DNA from: Glutamicibacter sp. JC586
Lineage (GTDB): Bacteria; Actinomycetota; Actinomycetes; Actinomycetales; Micrococcaceae
Assembly: GCF_009805585.1 (NCBI RefSeq)
Contig: NZ_VHIN01000010.1
Coordinates: 372,001-436,000, forward strand
DNA: 64,000 bases
Direction of reading: 5' to 3'
In this document: positions 1-8,511 of the stretch, piece by piece
Layout of the letters: every line of letters begins with the position of its first letter
Position numbering within the stretch: the first letter of the stretch is position 1
The notes under the pieces: generated by a model
Database searches by the model: none
Told to the model about the DNA's origin: nothing
What the model saw: only the letters and a program-made list of their open reading frames with translations
Made by a program: the position numbers and the translations under genes

Positions 1-1
1 G

Positions 2-862
2 CAACCTAACGAAGATCACGGTGCCACAGCATCGCTTGTTGCTGCGGAAAATCGCACGGTGGATGCCGCCGGGGCACAATTCATCTACCGCGAACTTGGT
101 AATGGTCAGGACGAGACCTTGCCACTGGTCGGGCTGACCCATTTGGGCGCGAACCTCGATAGCTGGGATCCAGAACTCATCGACCCCATCGCCGCCACGC
201 GACGAGTCATCCTGATCGGCTACCGCGGCGTGGGTGCTTCTACCGGAACACCGCAAGATAATTTCGAAGCCATGGCTCAAGATGCGATAGCGGCCATCCG
301 AGCATTAGGCCTAGCTCAAATTGATCTATTTGGACTCTCCATGGGTGGGATGGTGGCACTGGAAGTCTTACGCCAAGCACCCGAGTTAGTGAACCGCGTG
401 GTCTTCGCCGGGACCGGACCACAGAGCGGTCCTAGACTGACGCAAATGACCAAGACTTTCATCAGCGGTGTCCTACGTGGGGCAGTCACCTTGACCAACC
501 CCACCTCCGTCTTGTTTTTCACAAAAACTGATAACGCCAAGCACGCCGCCAAAGAGTATCAGGCTCGGCTCAAGCTCCGAACCAGCAGTCGCGACAAGCC
601 GGTAGCGCCGAACGTATTAGTGGCCCAGTTACGCGCAGTCAAACGTTGGGGCCAAGCGACGCCCGTGACCCTGGGGTTCACTGGCCCCGTACTAGATTTG
701 CACGGCGATTCTGACGCAATGGTCTTCCCAGAAAACACCGAAGCGCTCAGACGCGTACTCCCCCAAACGCAGGTGCAGATCTACCCGGACGCCGGGCATG
801 GTGTTGTCTCCCAACACCGTGCATCAATTTCACAAACCATCACTAAATTCTTGAGTCGCTGA
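2..862 (+). CDS. Alpha/beta-fold hydrolase, 5' end cut by window edge
   Basis: Serine hydrolase of the alpha/beta fold; substrate unknown. Visible are the nucleophile elbow FGLSMGGM (Ser), an acidic residue in LDLHGDSDAMV and the catalytic His in DAGHGVV. A GTG lies at 59, but the frame stays open upstream to the window edge. The residues before GTG align in length with the N-terminal extension of the paralogue at 1957, so the true start is probably just outside the window. It shares the same motif layout with that paralogue, and the two flank an MDR reductase, which suggests tandem duplication inside one transcription unit. Confidence is high for the family and low for the reaction. Confidence 0.85.
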   Translation, partial: QPNEDHGATASLVAAENRTVDAAGAQFIYRELGNGQDETLPLVGLTHLGANLDSWDPELIDPIAATRRVILIGYRGVGASTGTPQDNFEAMAQDAIAAIRALGLAQIDLFGLSMGGMVALEVLRQAPELVNRVVFAGTGPQSGPRLTQMTKTFISGVLRGAVTLTNPTSVLFFTKTDNAKHAAKEYQARLKLRTSSRDKPVAPNVLVAQLRAVKRWGQATPVTLGFTGPVLDLHGDSDAMVFPENTEALRRVLPQTQVQIYPDAGHGVVSQHRASISQTITKFLSR

Positions 863-914
863 CCGAGCGACGTTTCGACAAATGTCCAAGCATCAGCCAA
901 GAGGAGCACATAAC

Positions 915-1910
915 ATGCGAGCATTCGCTATCGATAAATACAAAGGTACGCTCAGCGAGACCAACAGTCCCGAGCCAACCCTCGGCGAGCGCGACGTACT
1001 GGTGAAGGTACTGGCAGCTGGCGTGAACCAACTGGACGAAAAGATTCGTGAAGGCGAATTCAAAACTATCCTTCCCTACAAGACTCCTCTGGTCCTTGGC
1101 CATGACGTTGCCGGTACTGTCATCAGTGTCGGCTCCCAGGTCCGCGGATTCAAAGTCGGGGACACGGTCTACGCTCGCCCCCGCGATTTCCGCATTGGGA
1201 CCTTTGCCGAACGCATCGCCATCGACGAGGCCGACGTTGCTCTGGCCCCAACCACCATCACTATCGCAGAGGCCGCTTCGTTACCGTTGGTTGCGCTCAC
1301 TGCATGGCAGGCCCTGGTAGTCCGCGCAAATATTCAGCCGGGACAGAAGGTACTGATCCACGCTGGTGCCGGCGGCGTTGGCTCAATCACGATCCAGCTC
1401 GCCAAGCACCTCGGTGCATATGTGGCCACTACTGCGTCTGCCAAGAATGCCGACTTTGTCCGCGAACTGGGAGCCGATGAAGTTATTGACTACCGCAACC
1501 AGGACTTCGAAAAGGAACTCTCCGGATACGATCTAGTGCTCGATTCACTTGGCGGCGAAAACCTGGAGAAATCCCTGCGCATCCTGCGTCCGGGCGGCAA
1601 GGCCATCGGCATCTCAGGACCACCAGATCCTGCCTTCGCAGCCAAGGCCGGCCTGAACGTAGTGTTCCGTTTAGCCGTCACCGCATTGAGCGCCAAAATC
1701 CGCAAGCAGGCCAAGAAACTTGGGGTCAGCTACGAATTCTTGTTCATGGATGCCAGCGGCGAACAGCTGCGCGAAATCGCCAAGCTCATCGACAATGATG
1801 TGCTCAATCCGGTAGTTGGCAAGACCTTTGAATTTGATCAGGCACCTCAAGCTTTGGAAGCTCTAGCCAAAGGTGGCGCCCGCGGCAAAGTTGTTATCCT
1901 CGGCGCCTAG
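915..1910 (+). CDS. NADP-dependent MDR oxidoreductase (quinone oxidoreductase-like)
   Basis: Medium-chain dehydrogenase/reductase of the zinc-free quinone-oxidoreductase/enoyl-reductase branch, predicted to reduce quinones or enones with NADPH. The GroES-like domain fills about residues 1-130 (PLVLGHDVAGTV) and the Rossmann domain follows with HAGAGGVGSITIQLAKHLGA. Zinc-binding cysteines typical of alcohol dehydrogenases are absent. The start is the ATG preceded by GAGGAG, giving 331 aa; an earlier ATG at 882 in the same frame lacks a ribosome site. It lies between two related alpha/beta hydrolases on the same strand with short gaps, so co-transcription is likely. The substrate cannot be told from sequence. 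Confidence 0.85.
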   Translation: MRAFAIDKYKGTLSETNSPEPTLGERDVLVKVLAAGVNQLDEKIREGEFKTILPYKTPLVLGHDVAGTVISVGSQVRGFKVGDTVYARPRDFRIGTFAERIAIDEADVALAPTTITIAEAASLPLVALTAWQALVVRANIQPGQKVLIHAGAGGVGSITIQLAKHLGAYVATTASAKNADFVRELGADEVIDYRNQDFEKELSGYDLVLDSLGGENLEKSLRILRPGGKAIGISGPPDPAFAAKAGLNVVFRLAVTALSAKIRKQAKKLGVSYEFLFMDASGEQLREIAKLIDNDVLNPVVGKTFEFDQAPQALEALAKGGARGKVVILGA

Positions 1911-1956
1911 TTCTCATACCATTTAGCATTCCCCAAGCTCAGAAGGAGCAGAAATC

Positions 1957-2811
1957 ATGTCCACAAATGAACCAGTCATCAGTTCCTACGCGCAAGCACC
2001 GGCAAAAACCATCAACGCCGGTGGCGTTAACTTCGCCTACCGCGAGTTGGGCCCTAAGGGCGGCATCCCGGTTGTCTTTTTTGTCCACTTGGCAGCAACC
2101 TTGGATAACTGGGACCCACGCATTGTTGATGCCATCGCAAAAAAACGCCACGTTATCACCTTTGATCAGCGCGGCGTAGGCGCATCTTCTGGCACAGTTC
2201 CCGACACCTTGGAGGCAGCTGCTGACGACGCGTACAACTTCATTACCGCGCTGGGCTACGACAAGATCGATATCTTCTCGTTCTCTATGGGTGGCTTCAT
2301 CGCTCAGGATCTAGTGCTCAAGCACCCTGATCTGGTGCGAAAGTTGGTGCTCACCGGCACCGGTCCACGTGGCGGCCGGAACATCGACAAGGTGGTTGCA
2401 GTGACCTACTGGGACATCTTCCGCGCCACCATCACCCGCTCAGATCCTAAAGAGTTCTTGTTCTTCGAACGCAACAAGGAAGGCAAAAAAGCTGGCAAGG
2501 CTTTTGTGGAGCGTTTGAAGGAGCGCACCGTCGACCGCGACAAGGACATCGCTTTCAAAGCGCTGCAAACTCAGCTTAAGGCCATCGTGAAGTTTGGCCG
2601 TTCGGCACCTTCGGATCTGTCAAAGATCACCATCCCAACTTTGATCGCCAATGGCGATCATGACCGGATGGTTCCATCGATCCTTTCGGTGGACCTACAC
2701 CAGCGCATCGCCGGATCCGAACTGATCATTTACCCGAACTCCGGTCACGGTGGCATCTTCCAGTACTGGGAGAAGTTCGCGCCGGTCGCCGCCGAATTCC
2801 TGTCCGAGTAG
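1957..2811 (+). CDS. Alpha/beta-fold hydrolase (paralogue of the first gene)
   Basis: A 284-aa hydrolase preceded by AGAAGGAG. The nucleophile elbow is FSFSMGGF, the acid lies in NGDHDRMV and the His in NSGHGGIFQ. The HG-equivalent oxyanion segment reads VFFVHLA. The family contains esterases, haloperoxidase-like perhydrolases and lactonases; nothing here decides among them. There is no signal peptide, so it acts in the cytoplasm. It sits downstream of the MDR reductase and upstream of an EthD-like protein, so the four genes form a probable operon for degradation or detoxification of an organic compound (inference). Confidence 0.85.
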   Translation: MSTNEPVISSYAQAPAKTINAGGVNFAYRELGPKGGIPVVFFVHLAATLDNWDPRIVDAIAKKRHVITFDQRGVGASSGTVPDTLEAAADDAYNFITALGYDKIDIFSFSMGGFIAQDLVLKHPDLVRKLVLTGTGPRGGRNIDKVVAVTYWDIFRATITRSDPKEFLFFERNKEGKKAGKAFVERLKERTVDRDKDIAFKALQTQLKAIVKFGRSAPSDLSKITIPTLIANGDHDRMVPSILSVDLHQRIAGSELIIYPNSGHGGIFQYWEKFAPVAAEFLSE

Positions 2812-2850
2812 TCCCGTTTTCTTCGCAAGAATCAATTGGAAGGCCTGAAC

Positions 2851-3645
2851 ATGAGTGAGAAAGCAAAACCAGAGGTCGCTAAGCACTTCACTTCATCGAT
2901 CTTGCTCTGGATGCGCAAGGACCAGCCACGCCAAACCGGCATGGACTATTGGAAAGGTCCGCATTCTGGGATTATCACCAATACTCCGGGCTTGAGCGAA
3001 TATCGGCAGATTCATCTGGCAGAAGCTAATCCTGGACGGTGGCCAGCCCACCCGTCCTTGGAGACGCTCATTCCCGAGGATCGGAAGATTGACGGCATCG
3101 CCGAAGTAACCTTCGAAAATGCTCTGTCCCCTTTGACCGGGCGCGAGCAAACCGCGTTGGCCTTTGCAGACGAGGTTAATGTCTTCCGCCGCACCTTGCT
3201 CTACGCCGGACCTCCGAGTTCCTCCCGGTGGTACGACGTGGCTCCTGGGTCCCATCCGGGATCTCGCGCAGTGTTGTACCTACGCCGGGGCAAGGACACC
3301 GGCACGGTGGCCTTCCATAAGTTCGTGAAGAAAACTTTGGTACCAGCTCTAGTAGAAACCGGGGTGCTTACTGAATTGCGCACCCAGGTATTTCTGCCTT
3401 GGAGTCAGAAGCTGTGGGATACCCCAAACGTTGCGCACGATAATCCCGAGGACCAGCATCTACATGCTTCGGTGATTCTAGGCTTTGTTGACGACGAGGC
3501 GCGTGAGAAGTTTTTCGCCGGAGGTCGGGCTGCCAATCTCTCTGAGCTAATCGCGCCTTTTACCTCGGCCGTTCACGCCTACGATGTGGAAACGACACTG
3601 CGCTACGTCAAGGGTGGCGAGATTCTCGCAGCACCCGAATCCTAG
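2851..3645 (+). CDS. EthD-like dimeric alpha-beta barrel protein
   Basis: A 264-aa protein with two ferredoxin-like halves: about residues 10-120, beginning SSILLWMRKDQPRQTGMDYW, and about 125-255. The first carries the EthD-type pattern YWKGPHSGII followed by a YRQIHL strand. EthD-domain proteins accompany oxygenases and dehydrogenases in aromatic or ether degradation and have roles from accessory to catalytic. The ATG at 2851 has a purine-rich GGAAGG upstream; a TTG at 2836 is possible. It is the last gene of the rightward cluster and is followed by a strong hairpin. The family call is fairly secure and the function is unknown. Confidence 0.65.
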   Translation: MSEKAKPEVAKHFTSSILLWMRKDQPRQTGMDYWKGPHSGIITNTPGLSEYRQIHLAEANPGRWPAHPSLETLIPEDRKIDGIAEVTFENALSPLTGREQTALAFADEVNVFRRTLLYAGPPSSSRWYDVAPGSHPGSRAVLYLRRGKDTGTVAFHKFVKKTLVPALVETGVLTELRTQVFLPWSQKLWDTPNVAHDNPEDQHLHASVILGFVDDEAREKFFAGGRAANLSELIAPFTSAVHAYDVETTLRYVKGGEILAAPES

Positions 3646-3663
3646 TCGCTCGGCAAATTGTTA

Positions 3664-3713
3664 GGGCCTGCGCCATTCGGTCAGCCCAACCCACTGACCG
3701 AATGGCGCAGGCC
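3664..3713. terminator. Bidirectional hairpin terminator
   Basis: A 20-bp inverted repeat (arms beginning GGCCTGCGCCATTCGG) encloses a short loop between the convergent EthD-like and TetR genes. The stem is nearly perfect and placed just after both stop codons, as expected for a shared terminator. Confidence 0.75.
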
Positions 3714-3739
3714 TTAGTGCACTGCTTAGTTGCGCCAGC

Positions 3740-4342
3740 TTAGCCTGGCAGTACCGAAGAGATTTGGGTACGAAGTCGCGCCATGATTTCCGCGTTACTG
3801 GACTGGGCATTGACCGTCGCAGACAATTCCAAGAACATGATCGCTGAGATCACCGAAGCAAAACTCTTTGCCTGATCCTGCGCCATTTGGGAGCGCTCGA
3901 CTAGAAGATCCGCCGTCACCGCCTGAGTCTGCTCAACAATAGCTAAGGCTTCAGCGTGGTGAGGTTCTTCCGGATCTCCAAAAACCATCTCACGCAGGTA
4001 GGTACGGCCATTTTCTACTTGGACGCGGTTACATTCCACTATTGGTTCAATAAAGGCCAGAATTCCATCCAGCGCAGTGGAGGTCTTATTCGCTGCCGCC
4101 AATCCGCGTTCCAGGGACTGCGCATAGTGCAGATTTTGCACCAGCAGTAGCAGTTCGCCTTTGTTCTTGGCGTACAGGAATAGTGTGCCGGTGCCGATAT
4201 CGGCAGCGTCGGCAATTTGTTGTGTGGTCACTTCGTCTACGCCGTACTTAGCGAAGAGTTTACTGGCGGCCGCGGTGATGCGTTCAAGCTTCTCCTGCTT
4301 GTTTCGCTCACGCCGCCCTAGGGGCTGGGACGCCACTGACAT
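3740..4342 (-). CDS. TetR-family transcriptional regulator
   Basis: A 200-aa repressor. The N-terminal helix-turn-helix is clear: ITAAASKLFAKYGVDEVTTQ followed by IADAADIGTGTLFLYAKNKG, after a basic RRERNKQEK stretch. The C-terminal ligand-binding domain is divergent as usual. The start chosen is the ATG with a textbook GGAGG 8 nt upstream; longer in-frame starts would cross the presumed operator. It is divergent from an old yellow enzyme gene, so it most likely controls that gene and itself in response to an electrophile or quinone-like ligand (inference from context). Confidence 0.85.
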   Translation of the reverse strand: MSVASQPLGRRERNKQEKLERITAAASKLFAKYGVDEVTTQQIADAADIGTGTLFLYAKNKGELLLLVQNLHYAQSLERGLAAANKTSTALDGILAFIEPIVECNRVQVENGRTYLREMVFGDPEEPHHAEALAIVEQTQAVTADLLVERSQMAQDQAKSFASVISAIMFLELSATVNAQSSNAEIMARLRTQISSVLPG

Positions 4343-4363
4343 CTTTTGATCCTCCGGGAATAA

Positions 4364-4393
4364 ACTATGACTACGCTCAGTTTTGATCATAGT
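4364..4393. promoter_or_regulatory. Candidate TetR operator
   Basis: A perfect inverted repeat, ACTATGA-N16-TCATAGT, lies about 20 bp upstream of the TetR start and within the divergent promoter region of the old yellow enzyme gene. Placement suits an autoregulatory operator. Binding is inferred. Confidence 0.4.
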
Positions 4394-4508
4394 CACCGTT
4401 TGCTGGGGTTGGAAATTTACACCTTCCATTCTTCCACGATGGCGTGAGGCAACAAGGCCTCAACCCTAGGACAGTGCCCACAATTAGTAGATAAGGAAAC
4501 CGCTCGTT

Positions 4509-5585
4509 ATGACTTCCCCGTCCCTTTGGCAGCCGTTCACTCTCGGCCGGATCGAACTCCCCCACCGCCTTGCTTTGGCGCCGATGACCCGCAACCGCTC
4601 AAATGCAGACGGCACCCCGGGCGAGCATGTCTCACAGTACTACGCACAGCGCGCATCCCTCGGCTTGGTTATCACCGAGGGAACCCAGCCGTCGGCTGAC
4701 GGCCAGGGCTACTTCAACACCCCAGGCATCTACACCGAAGAGCACATCGCAGGTTGGCGCAAGGTCGCCGATGAGGTTCATGCTGAAGGTGGACACCTGT
4801 TCATTCAGCTAATGCACGCTGGCCGCTCGGCTCACCCGGACAACACCCCACATCATCGTCAGCCGGTAGCGCCGTCAGCGATCTCCGCTGAGCAAGAGAT
4901 CTTCACCCTTGAGGGTAAAAAGCAGACTCCCGTGCCACGCGAACTGAGCCGCGAAGATATGCAAGAAGTCATTGGCGAATTCCGTCACGCAGCTGCTTCG
5001 GCCATCGCTGCGGGAGCTGACGGTGTAGAAATCCACGCAGCTAACGGATACCTGTTGCACCAGTTCCTGGCCCCAAATGCCAACGAACGCACCGACGAAT
5101 ACGGTGGCTCGGTAGAAAATCGTTCACGCTTTGTCGTTGAGGTCGCTCAGGCGGTTGCCGAAGAAATTGGAGCGGATCGCACCGGCATCCGCATCTCGCC
5201 TGCTTTCCCACTCGGAGGCCTGTTCGAGGGCGAGCCAGCAGATGTCCATGCCCAGTACCGACACTTGGTCGGAGAATTGGCCAAACTGAATCTGGTCTAC
5301 CTGCACGTTCATCACCTGGGCGATGACCCACTACTGCGCTCTCTGCGCCAGGCGTGGCCAACGGCCGTACTGGTGGTGCGCTACGGTCGCGAACGCGAAA
5401 CTATCGGTGCGGACGTCGAGGCAGGATTGGCAGATATCGAACCGCTGGGACGCATTGCCCTAGCTAACCCTGATGTTGTTGAACGCCTGCGTACCGACGC
5501 ACCGGTTAATGATTTGGACCCAGCCACCCTCTATGTCGGTGGAGCAAAGGGCTACATCGACTACCCAACCCTGACTCACGCCTAA
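4509..5585 (+). CDS. Old yellow enzyme family NADH:flavin oxidoreductase
   Basis: FMN-dependent ene-reductase, 358 aa, an eight-stranded TIM barrel reducing activated C=C bonds or nitro compounds with NAD(P)H. Motifs visible are PLALAPMTRNR-type FMN binding near the N terminus (LALAPMTRNRSNADG), FIQLMHAGRSAHP in strand 3, the active site VEIHAANGYLLHQFLAP with the paired catalytic HxxN, and NERTDEYGGSVENR. The length matches NemA/OYE-class proteins. AAGGAAA precedes the ATG. It is divergent from TetR and followed 44 bp later by an SDR gene, probably in one operon for electrophile reduction. Confidence 0.9.
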   Translation: MTSPSLWQPFTLGRIELPHRLALAPMTRNRSNADGTPGEHVSQYYAQRASLGLVITEGTQPSADGQGYFNTPGIYTEEHIAGWRKVADEVHAEGGHLFIQLMHAGRSAHPDNTPHHRQPVAPSAISAEQEIFTLEGKKQTPVPRELSREDMQEVIGEFRHAAASAIAAGADGVEIHAANGYLLHQFLAPNANERTDEYGGSVENRSRFVVEVAQAVAEEIGADRTGIRISPAFPLGGLFEGEPADVHAQYRHLVGELAKLNLVYLHVHHLGDDPLLRSLRQAWPTAVLVVRYGRERETIGADVEAGLADIEPLGRIALANPDVVERLRTDAPVNDLDPATLYVGGAKGYIDYPTLTHA

Positions 5586-5629
5586 AACCAACAGAAACAA
5601 ATTCACGAAAGAAAGTAGGAAGCATTCTC

Positions 5630-6343
5630 ATGACTTCACTTAAAGATGCAGTAGTTCTAGTCACCGGCGCAAACGGCGGAATCGGTGGACACTTTGTCCG
5701 CGAAGCTCTGGCCCGTGGCGCAGCCAAGGTCTATGCCTCAGCCCGAAACCCACAAGTATGGGATGACGAGCGTGTTGTACCGCTGACCTTGGATGTCACC
5801 GACTCGGCGTCCATCAAGGCCGCCGTCGAAGCTGCACCAGATGTCACCGTGTTGATCAACAACGCCGGCGCCTCGACAAGCAACTCCGAAATCCTGGGCC
5901 ACAGCGACGAAGAAATCCGTGCCAACGTGGAGACCAACTTCCTGGGCCCACTGTTCCTGGCTCGCGCCTACGCTCCACTGCTCTCAGCCAAGGGTGGGAA
6001 CACCGCAATCATCGATATCCACTCGGCTCTGGCTTGGTATGCGGTCGCCGGTATTTACTCGGCTACCAAGGCAGCCCTGTGGTCCGCAACAAACTCGCTT
6101 CGCCTGGAACTGCAGCCTGCAGGCGTTCAGGTAGTTGGTGTGCACGTAGGTTGGGTTGATACCGCTATGGCCGCTGCAAGCACCGATCCAAAGCTGGATC
6201 CAGCAGTGCTTGTGACCAAGGTACTTGACGCTACCGAGGCCGGAGAATTTGAAGTTCTCGCTGACGAAACCTCCGTGCAGGTGAAGTCCGGACTGTCGGC
6301 ACCATTGGAAGCTCTCTACCCACAATTGGCGCAGGGCAAGTAA
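5630..6343 (+). CDS. Short-chain dehydrogenase/reductase
   Basis: A 237-aa classical SDR. The cofactor motif is VTGANGGIGGHF, the NNAG motif is LINNAGAST, and the catalytic YxxxK is YSATKAALWS, with the upstream Ser in IDIHSALAWY. The Arg after SAR in KVYASARNP suggests a preference for NADP(H). It follows the old yellow enzyme on the same strand and is probably co-regulated, giving a C=C plus C=O reduction pair. The substrate is not evident. Confidence 0.88.
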   Translation: MTSLKDAVVLVTGANGGIGGHFVREALARGAAKVYASARNPQVWDDERVVPLTLDVTDSASIKAAVEAAPDVTVLINNAGASTSNSEILGHSDEEIRANVETNFLGPLFLARAYAPLLSAKGGNTAIIDIHSALAWYAVAGIYSATKAALWSATNSLRLELQPAGVQVVGVHVGWVDTAMAAASTDPKLDPAVLVTKVLDATEAGEFEVLADETSVQVKSGLSAPLEALYPQLAQGK

Positions 6344-6475
6344 TAGGGCAAGTAAAAACAGCCAAGTAAAAGCTCGCTGGGTATTCGGTGGCGAGCGTGG
6401 TGACATGTCGGGCCCTGCTTGTACAGTACGAAGCACTCGCAGGTGCAACGTCCACGAACCAGCAAGGAGCCCGAC

Positions 6476-7654
6476 ATGTTCAGCAAAAGCTCTCCACGCT
6501 CAGCAGCCACCGAAGTACCCGACCGCTTTGTGATCATCTTTGATTCGGCGGATCCGGCAACCCCTGGTATCGCTGCCGAAGCTCGCGAGCGGCAAGTGCC
6601 TCAACTGCTAGCCGAACAGGGCTACTCCTTCAGTGAGTACTTCCCGATGTTGGGCATCGCGGTGGTCACCAGCAAAGCTGACCAGCTTGATGATTTCCGC
6701 CAACGCTGCGCAGGCCACCAATTGCCAGCCGAGGTAGTGCCTGAACTGATCTACCGCATCCTTCCAGATGCTGGTGCCAAGGACAGTTTCACCGACAACG
6801 AGCAGTTCACTTGGGGGCTGCAAGCGGTGGGCGCAGATCTGAGCACTTATACCGGCAAGGGCATCAACCTCGCGGTTCTGGATACCGGATTTGATGCCAA
6901 CCACCCGGATTTTGCCGGACGCAACGTCACCACCAAATCCCTGGTGGACGGCGAAGATGCTGCCGACAGCCACGGTCATGGAACCCACTGCATCGGCACC
7001 TCCTGTGGACCACGCACTCCTGAGCAAGGCCCGGGTTATGGCGTGGCCAGCGAAGCGAATATCTTTGCCGGCAAGGTGCTCGGTGCCGACGGCTCAGGTT
7101 CTGACTCCAACATCCTCGCTGGCATCAACTGGGCGTTGGAAAACAAGTGCCAAGTCATTTCAATGTCTCTGGGCGCCGACGTAAAAACCGTGCACCCTCC
7201 CTACGTCACCGCCGGCCGACGTTCCTTAGAACTAGGCTCGTTGATCGTGGCCGCCGCCGGCAACAATGCCCAGCGTTCAGCGGGAAACCCCGGTTTTGTG
7301 GGCGCACCGGCTAATAGCCCGTACATCATGGCGGTCGCTGCGGTGGACTCCAAACTGGCGGTTGCTGACTTCTCGGCTCAAGCGATCAGCACCGAGGGCG
7401 GCGAGGTGGACATTGCCGGTCCTGGTGTAAATGTTTATTCCTCTTGGCCAGGCTCCCAGCGTTACAACACCATCAGTGGTACCTCCATGGCGACCCCGCA
7501 TGTGGCCGGGCTTGCCGCACTGCTGGCAGAATCCACCGGGTTACGTGCCCAAGAACTGTGGGACAAGTTAGTCCAAGAAGCTCGCAGCCTGTCCTTGCCG
7601 ACCACCGAGGTGGGTGCCGGCCTGGCCCAAGCCCCCACCAGCGCAGAAAGCTAG
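6476..7654 (+). CDS. Subtilisin-like (S8) serine protease without signal peptide
   Basis: A 392-aa protease. The catalytic triad is Asp136 in LAVLDTGFDANHPDF, His168 in SHGHGTH and Ser337 in SGTSMATPHVAG; AAAGNN supplies the oxyanion Asn. Residues of about 20-95 resemble an I9-type propeptide (RFVIIFDSAD ... MLGIAVVT). No signal peptide or membrane segment is visible, so the protein appears intracellular unless exported by another route. The start is the ATG preceded by AAGGAG; an upstream TTG or ATG in frame would add an unlikely leader. A 75-aa I9-like protein follows within 4 bp. Confidence 0.88.
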   Translation: MFSKSSPRSAATEVPDRFVIIFDSADPATPGIAAEARERQVPQLLAEQGYSFSEYFPMLGIAVVTSKADQLDDFRQRCAGHQLPAEVVPELIYRILPDAGAKDSFTDNEQFTWGLQAVGADLSTYTGKGINLAVLDTGFDANHPDFAGRNVTTKSLVDGEDAADSHGHGTHCIGTSCGPRTPEQGPGYGVASEANIFAGKVLGADGSGSDSNILAGINWALENKCQVISMSLGADVKTVHPPYVTAGRRSLELGSLIVAAAGNNAQRSAGNPGFVGAPANSPYIMAVAAVDSKLAVADFSAQAISTEGGEVDIAGPGVNVYSSWPGSQRYNTISGTSMATPHVAGLAALLAESTGLRAQELWDKLVQEARSLSLPTTEVGAGLAQAPTSAES

Positions 7655-7658
7655 GCTC

Positions 7659-7886
7659 ATGTCCGACTCTGAATTACCGGTATATGTCATCACGCTGGCC
7701 GAGGGCATTGAAGCCACCGGCGCGGTGAGTGAACTTGAATCTCACGGTTTACAAGTTAAACGAGTGCTCGCTGCCCTGGGCCAAGTTATTGGTCGGGGCA
7801 GCGAGCAGGTTGCTACACAGTTACGTGGATTAGATTCCGTGCAATCGGTGGATGCCCAACGCACCTACCGCGCACTAGACGAGTAG
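7659..7886 (+). CDS. Small I9/propeptide-like protein adjoining the S8 protease
   Basis: A 75-aa protein beginning 4 bp after the protease stop. Its pattern, PVYVITLAEG, then an alternating helix, then QVATQLRGLDSVQSVDAQ, matches the strand-helix-strand layout of subtilisin propeptides and I9 inhibitors. Small proteins of this kind beside S8 proteases are sometimes annotated as ketohydroxyglutarate aldolase, for which no catalytic residue is visible here. It could act in trans as an inhibitor or folding chaperone of the neighbouring protease (inference). There is no strong ribosome site, so translation may be coupled to the protease gene. Confidence 0.6.
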   Translation: MSDSELPVYVITLAEGIEATGAVSELESHGLQVKRVLAALGQVIGRGSEQVATQLRGLDSVQSVDAQRTYRALDE

Positions 7887-7905
7887 CCTGACCAGGCTAA
7901 TCCGA

Positions 7906-8511
7906 CTAGATTGATTCGGTACGAAATTCGATCATCGCATCAATGAGCCAACGCACGGTGTGCTCGGTGAAGGAAGCTCGCGGCATGATCCGCCAGCTTT
8001 CTTCACCGGTACGCCAGAGCAATACTGGAATGTTAGCCAGTGATGTAGTGATCGCGTGATTCACGGCAAATGCTCGTGGATGCAGATCTGCCGGACAGCT
8101 CTTGCGCAGCACCAGCGGGGCTTTAGCACCGGTAAGTTCCAGCACGCTGCGGTTGGCCGAAAGGTCCACTACCTGTCCTGGATTTTCCCCTAGAGTTTGA
8201 TCGAGTTTAGCCGCCAGTTGCGCATCCTCCGGGGCTGCCACCAAGAACTCGTCCGGACCCAGCCAGAGCACTGCCACGGTATCCACTTCACCGCGCACCT
8301 CTCCGACCTTGTGAGGCAAGCCCACACCGGTAGCTGTTGCCACGGCGTCAAAGCCAGCACTGCCCGGTGCACAACGCACCGAGACCTTGGTGCTGAAGGC
8401 AACTTCACTCAACGACAATGCGCCGGGCACCGAAGCGTCAGCCATTTCTTGGTACAGGTGCGCTGCAGGAGAAACACGTGTTTCATTTTTGATCAAAGTG
8501 TCATTAGCCAT
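7906..8511 (-). CDS. soxG: Sarcosine oxidase gamma subunit
   Basis: The gamma subunit (201 aa) of heterotetrameric sarcosine oxidase, which converts sarcosine and O2 to glycine, H2O2 and a C1 unit carried by tetrahydrofolate. It has a small GcvT-like fold with the typical [14 protein letters not shown] strand and the [15 protein letters not shown] segment. The start overlaps the end of soxA by 8 bp with GGAAGGAA upstream, so translation is coupled. It is the last gene of the soxBDAG operon and converges on the I9-like gene with a short gap. Confidence 0.9.
   Translation of the reverse strand: MANDTLIKNETRVSPAAHLYQEMADASVPGALSLSEVAFSTKVSVRCAPGSAGFDAVATATGVGLPHKVGEVRGEVDTVAVLWLGPDEFLVAAPEDAQLAAKLDQTLGENPGQVVDLSANRSVLELTGAKAPLVLRKSCPADLHPRAFAVNHAITTSLANIPVLLWRTGEESWRIMPRASFTEHTVRWLIDAMIEFRTESI

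Noticed and set aside
7614-7886. Longer 90-aa start for the I9-like protein
   Set aside because: The upstream ATG lies inside the protease coding sequence and the extra residues look unlike the I9 fold; the ATG after the protease stop is better.
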